Shown here piece by piece: positions 62,128 to 64,000 of a stretch of 64,000 nt of DNA. The notes beneath the pieces were generated by a model. The model ran no database searches. It saw nothing but the letters and a program-made list of their open reading frames with translations, and had not been told where the DNA came from. Each line of letters begins with the position of its first letter. Within the stretch, counting starts at the first letter, position 1. This DNA comes from Panax quinquefolius (Eukaryota > Streptophyta > Magnoliopsida > Apiales > Araliaceae): positions 54,755,800-54,819,799 of the forward strand of contig CM035173.1 in the NCBI GenBank assembly GCA_020205615.1, given 5' to 3'. The position numbers and the translations under genes were made by a program.

Positions 62128-62524
62128 AATTAAAATAAAGAGTTTATTTTAATTTTAAAATTTAATTTCATGCTAACTAATTAGAGTTGGATTTTGGATT
62201 TCGTGATAACTAATTGGAGTTGAAATTAAATTCCATGTTTCCTTAAATAAAGGTGTTTATTTAGATATGAAATAAGATTTCATATTATTCAAAAAATAAA
62301 ATAGTTTATTTGTGAATAGGAAAAAAGAATTAGTGTTTCCTTTTATAAAGGAGTTTTTTTACATGGAATTGGATTCCATAATTAATTAAAATAAAGGAGT
62401 TTATTTTGATTAAAGATTTTGATTAAAACAAAATAATTTATTTTCTTCAAAATTTGATAAATTAAAATAAAAGAGTTTTATTTTGATTTAAATTTGAATT
62501 AAAATAAAGGAGTTTATTTTAATT
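62128..62524 (+). repeat. Hairpin array 1 in the H leader
   Basis: Stem AATTAAAATAAA (or shorter) paired with its complement around a loop GAG, GGTG or GGAG. 62128-62154 and 62497-62524 have perfect 12-bp stems; 62384-62411 has one G-T pair; 62244-62263 has an 8-bp stem; 62464-62484 has a 9-bp stem. A further hairpin ATGGAAT-TGG-ATTCCAT is at 62363-62379. Confidence 0.85.
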
Positions 62525-63259
62525 CAAAATTAGATTTTATACTAACTAAATTTGCCCATTAAATGATATCAATATATATATTGAATGTTTATTATTCATG
62601 AGATGAATGTTATTTATTGATGCATATGGTGATGTGTATGATAATAAATGGGATTGATTATGGACTATTGACCAATGTGATTGAATTTTATTTTAGTTGG
62701 ATGCATAAATGTATGGGTTTTATTAAATGGGGTCTGCGTACCTCGCCTTCTTTAATTTTTTTTTAATGTAAATTCTATCTCCCTCCTATGTACTTCCCCT
62801 TGACTGTTTATCAAGGTTTCTATTTATTTTTAAATAGTTTTGTAATAGGAATAGTTAGAATTAATTTTAAAAAATTGGAGATCAAGGAACAAGGAGCGCT
62901 TGAAGACCCGTTTGTAATGAAGCCCGTGTTTAAATTTAATAGTTATATTTAAATATTAATTCTTGCACCCCTAGGGTTTGACCTTTTAGTTCACTTGATG
63001 GCTCTAGTGAACCAAACTAGAATAAAAGTCCATAATCAATCCGGGTAGAATATAGTATTCTATATGTGCATGCTTATACTATATATATATATATATATAT
63101 ATAGTATATATTATGAAAACATATTTCGCATGTTTATTAATATGACGCGTATTTTATCTATATATGTGTATGCGCGCTAAACAAGATGAGACAAATTAAT
63201 AACAAACCCCTCAAATATTTTATATTAAGTCCTAAGCGTTCAAATATATTTGGAATATC

Positions 63260-63689
63260 GAAGGTCGCCTTCTAGCATGATAAAAAATAATAGAGTATCA
63301 ATTAATTATTATAAGTTTGTTGTGTCACCACAAGGCTTATCTTAATTCTTTGAGATGTTGATTTTATCACATTTGATGCTTATAAAGAAAATTGAACAAT
63401 ATTGTTTTGTTGTGTCACCACAAGGACAATATTTTTTCTTTTTGAATATATGGAGTGCTAGGTTGGACTTAACTTGGATAATTTTGATTCGGATGTGCCA
63501 CCACTTGATCAAAATAATCTAAGAGGCAAAATACAAGGAGTTGCATAGTTGATGTAATTGACAAGAGTTGTCTACCTATTTATTTATATATAGTTTTTTG
63601 TGTCACCACAAGGCTATATACATTTAAAATGGGATCCTTATTCTCACTAGCAAATCTTTAATTAGATTTTGCCGAACTATATAAGTGAG
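63260..63689 (+). repeat. Hairpin array 2 in the H leader
   Basis: Three units contain TTGTGTCACCACAAGG and one contains ATGTGCCACCACTTG. Each is flanked by a different outer stem: ATAAG/CTTAT (63311-63340), AATATTGT/ACAATATT (63398-63433), ATTTTGAT/ATCAAAAT (63481-63515) and TATATAG/CTATATA (63587-63620). Outer members are GAAGG-TCG-CCTTC (63260-63272) and a two-part stem CTCACT/AGTGAG (63643-63689). Confidence 0.88.
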
Positions 63690-63816
63690 GGTAATATAGT
63701 TTGAAGAAAATAGTGGGAGATACCAATTTAAAACAAGACCTAATTTATTTTGGTAATTAATAAAAGAATGTATGCTAAAATATTGTTAATTACAAATTCA
63801 TTTACAGAATTTTATA

Positions 63817-64000
63817 ATGTCTAAAATTACTATCACTGCGAAGCATATTAGATGTTAAATTAACCGGACCGATTTAAACGGATTGGTTAAGGAAATTGAG
63901 AATAGTTCTCATGGCTAAAAAGCTATCTTATGTCCTTAATATGCCTATCCTTGCAATGGTTGCAGACAATGTCTCTGAGAAAGAGATTGCTACTTTTAAA
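63817..64000 (+). pseudogene. Ty1/copia gag, 5' end, cut by the window edge
   Basis: ATG at 63817 opens MSKITITAKHI. In the next frame the conserved copia gag start LDVKLTGPI follows, then a TAA, then TDWLRKLRIVLMAKKLSYVL and NMPILAMVADNVSEKEIATF to the edge. The match to the plant copia gag motif LTGPNF-DWLRNLRIVL is clear. One frameshift and one stop within the first 70 bases suggest the copy is dead. The rest of the element lies to the right. Confidence 0.85.

Larger units (their letters stand above)
61651..63816 (+). other. Long untranslated leader of copia element H
   Basis: About 2.17 kb between primer site and gag, with no convincing reading frame. It is full of inverted repeats: a CCACGGA/TCCGTGG pair about 61953-62034; stems around GAG, GGTG or GGAG loops at 62128-62154, 62244-62263, 62384-62411, 62464-62484 and 62497-62524; a (TA)n palindrome near 63078-63109; and hairpins with a CACC loop at 63311-63340, 63398-63433, 63481-63515 and 63587-63620. 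Confidence 0.75.

Overview
This is a gene-poor, AT-rich stretch of a plant nuclear genome made almost entirely of nested transposable elements. Evidence for a plant: several Ty3/gypsy elements whose integrases end in the Del/Tekay-type chromo-like tail, a Ty1/copia element with a plant-type gag, a Mutator-like (MULE) DNA transposon with long terminal inverted repeats, primer sites matching initiator tRNA-Met, and CTATAAATA TATA boxes inside the LTRs. No intact host gene, tRNA or rRNA is visible. I cannot name the species.

Layout. (1) 1-7882: element A, minus strand. Its pol runs off the left edge. Its 5' LTR holds a solo LTR at 2908-6006 with a perfect 5-bp target duplication. (2) A lies inside the 3' LTR of element B (7883-25268, minus). 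The B leader in turn holds element C (12894-22583, plus), the only element here with both LTRs, primer site, gag, pol and polypurine tract all in the window. (3) B itself entered an older minus-strand Ty3/gypsy gag-pro fragment (25269-26411), followed by about 1.5 kb of unclear sequence with a coiled-coil reading frame. (4) From 27918 an older plus-strand chromovirus, G, begins with gag. Element E (28394-53132) interrupts it after its gag core. E has LTRs of about 4.1 kb and an internal region shrunk to about 1.4 kb. Element D (32451-47689, minus) sits in the 5' LTR of E, and a 5.2-kb MULE (41561-46775) sits in the 5' LTR of D. (5) An LTR piece F (53133-53870) sits at the identical site in the 3' LTR of E, then a deletion joins it to the G integrase (53871-55115), G polypurine tract and G 3' LTR (55158-58333). 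(6) Another LTR, J (58334-60755), interrupts the G LTR. J is itself interrupted by copia element H (LTR 60756-61636, long leader, gag running off the right edge).

The insertions can be ordered from target duplications and interruptions: G, then E in G, then D in E, then the MULE in D; and separately the gag-pro fragment, then B, then A and C in B, and the solo LTR in A. All reading frames of the retroelements are broken. Several stops are shared between copies.

The most unusual signals are structural. The chromovirus LTRs carry arrays of short inverted repeats with a near-constant loop and compensating stem changes. The copia leader is a run of consecutive stem-loops with conserved loops. 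The MULE is filled with GGTTACT motifs whose orientation flips near its middle. Elements D and F occupy the same site in both LTRs of E.
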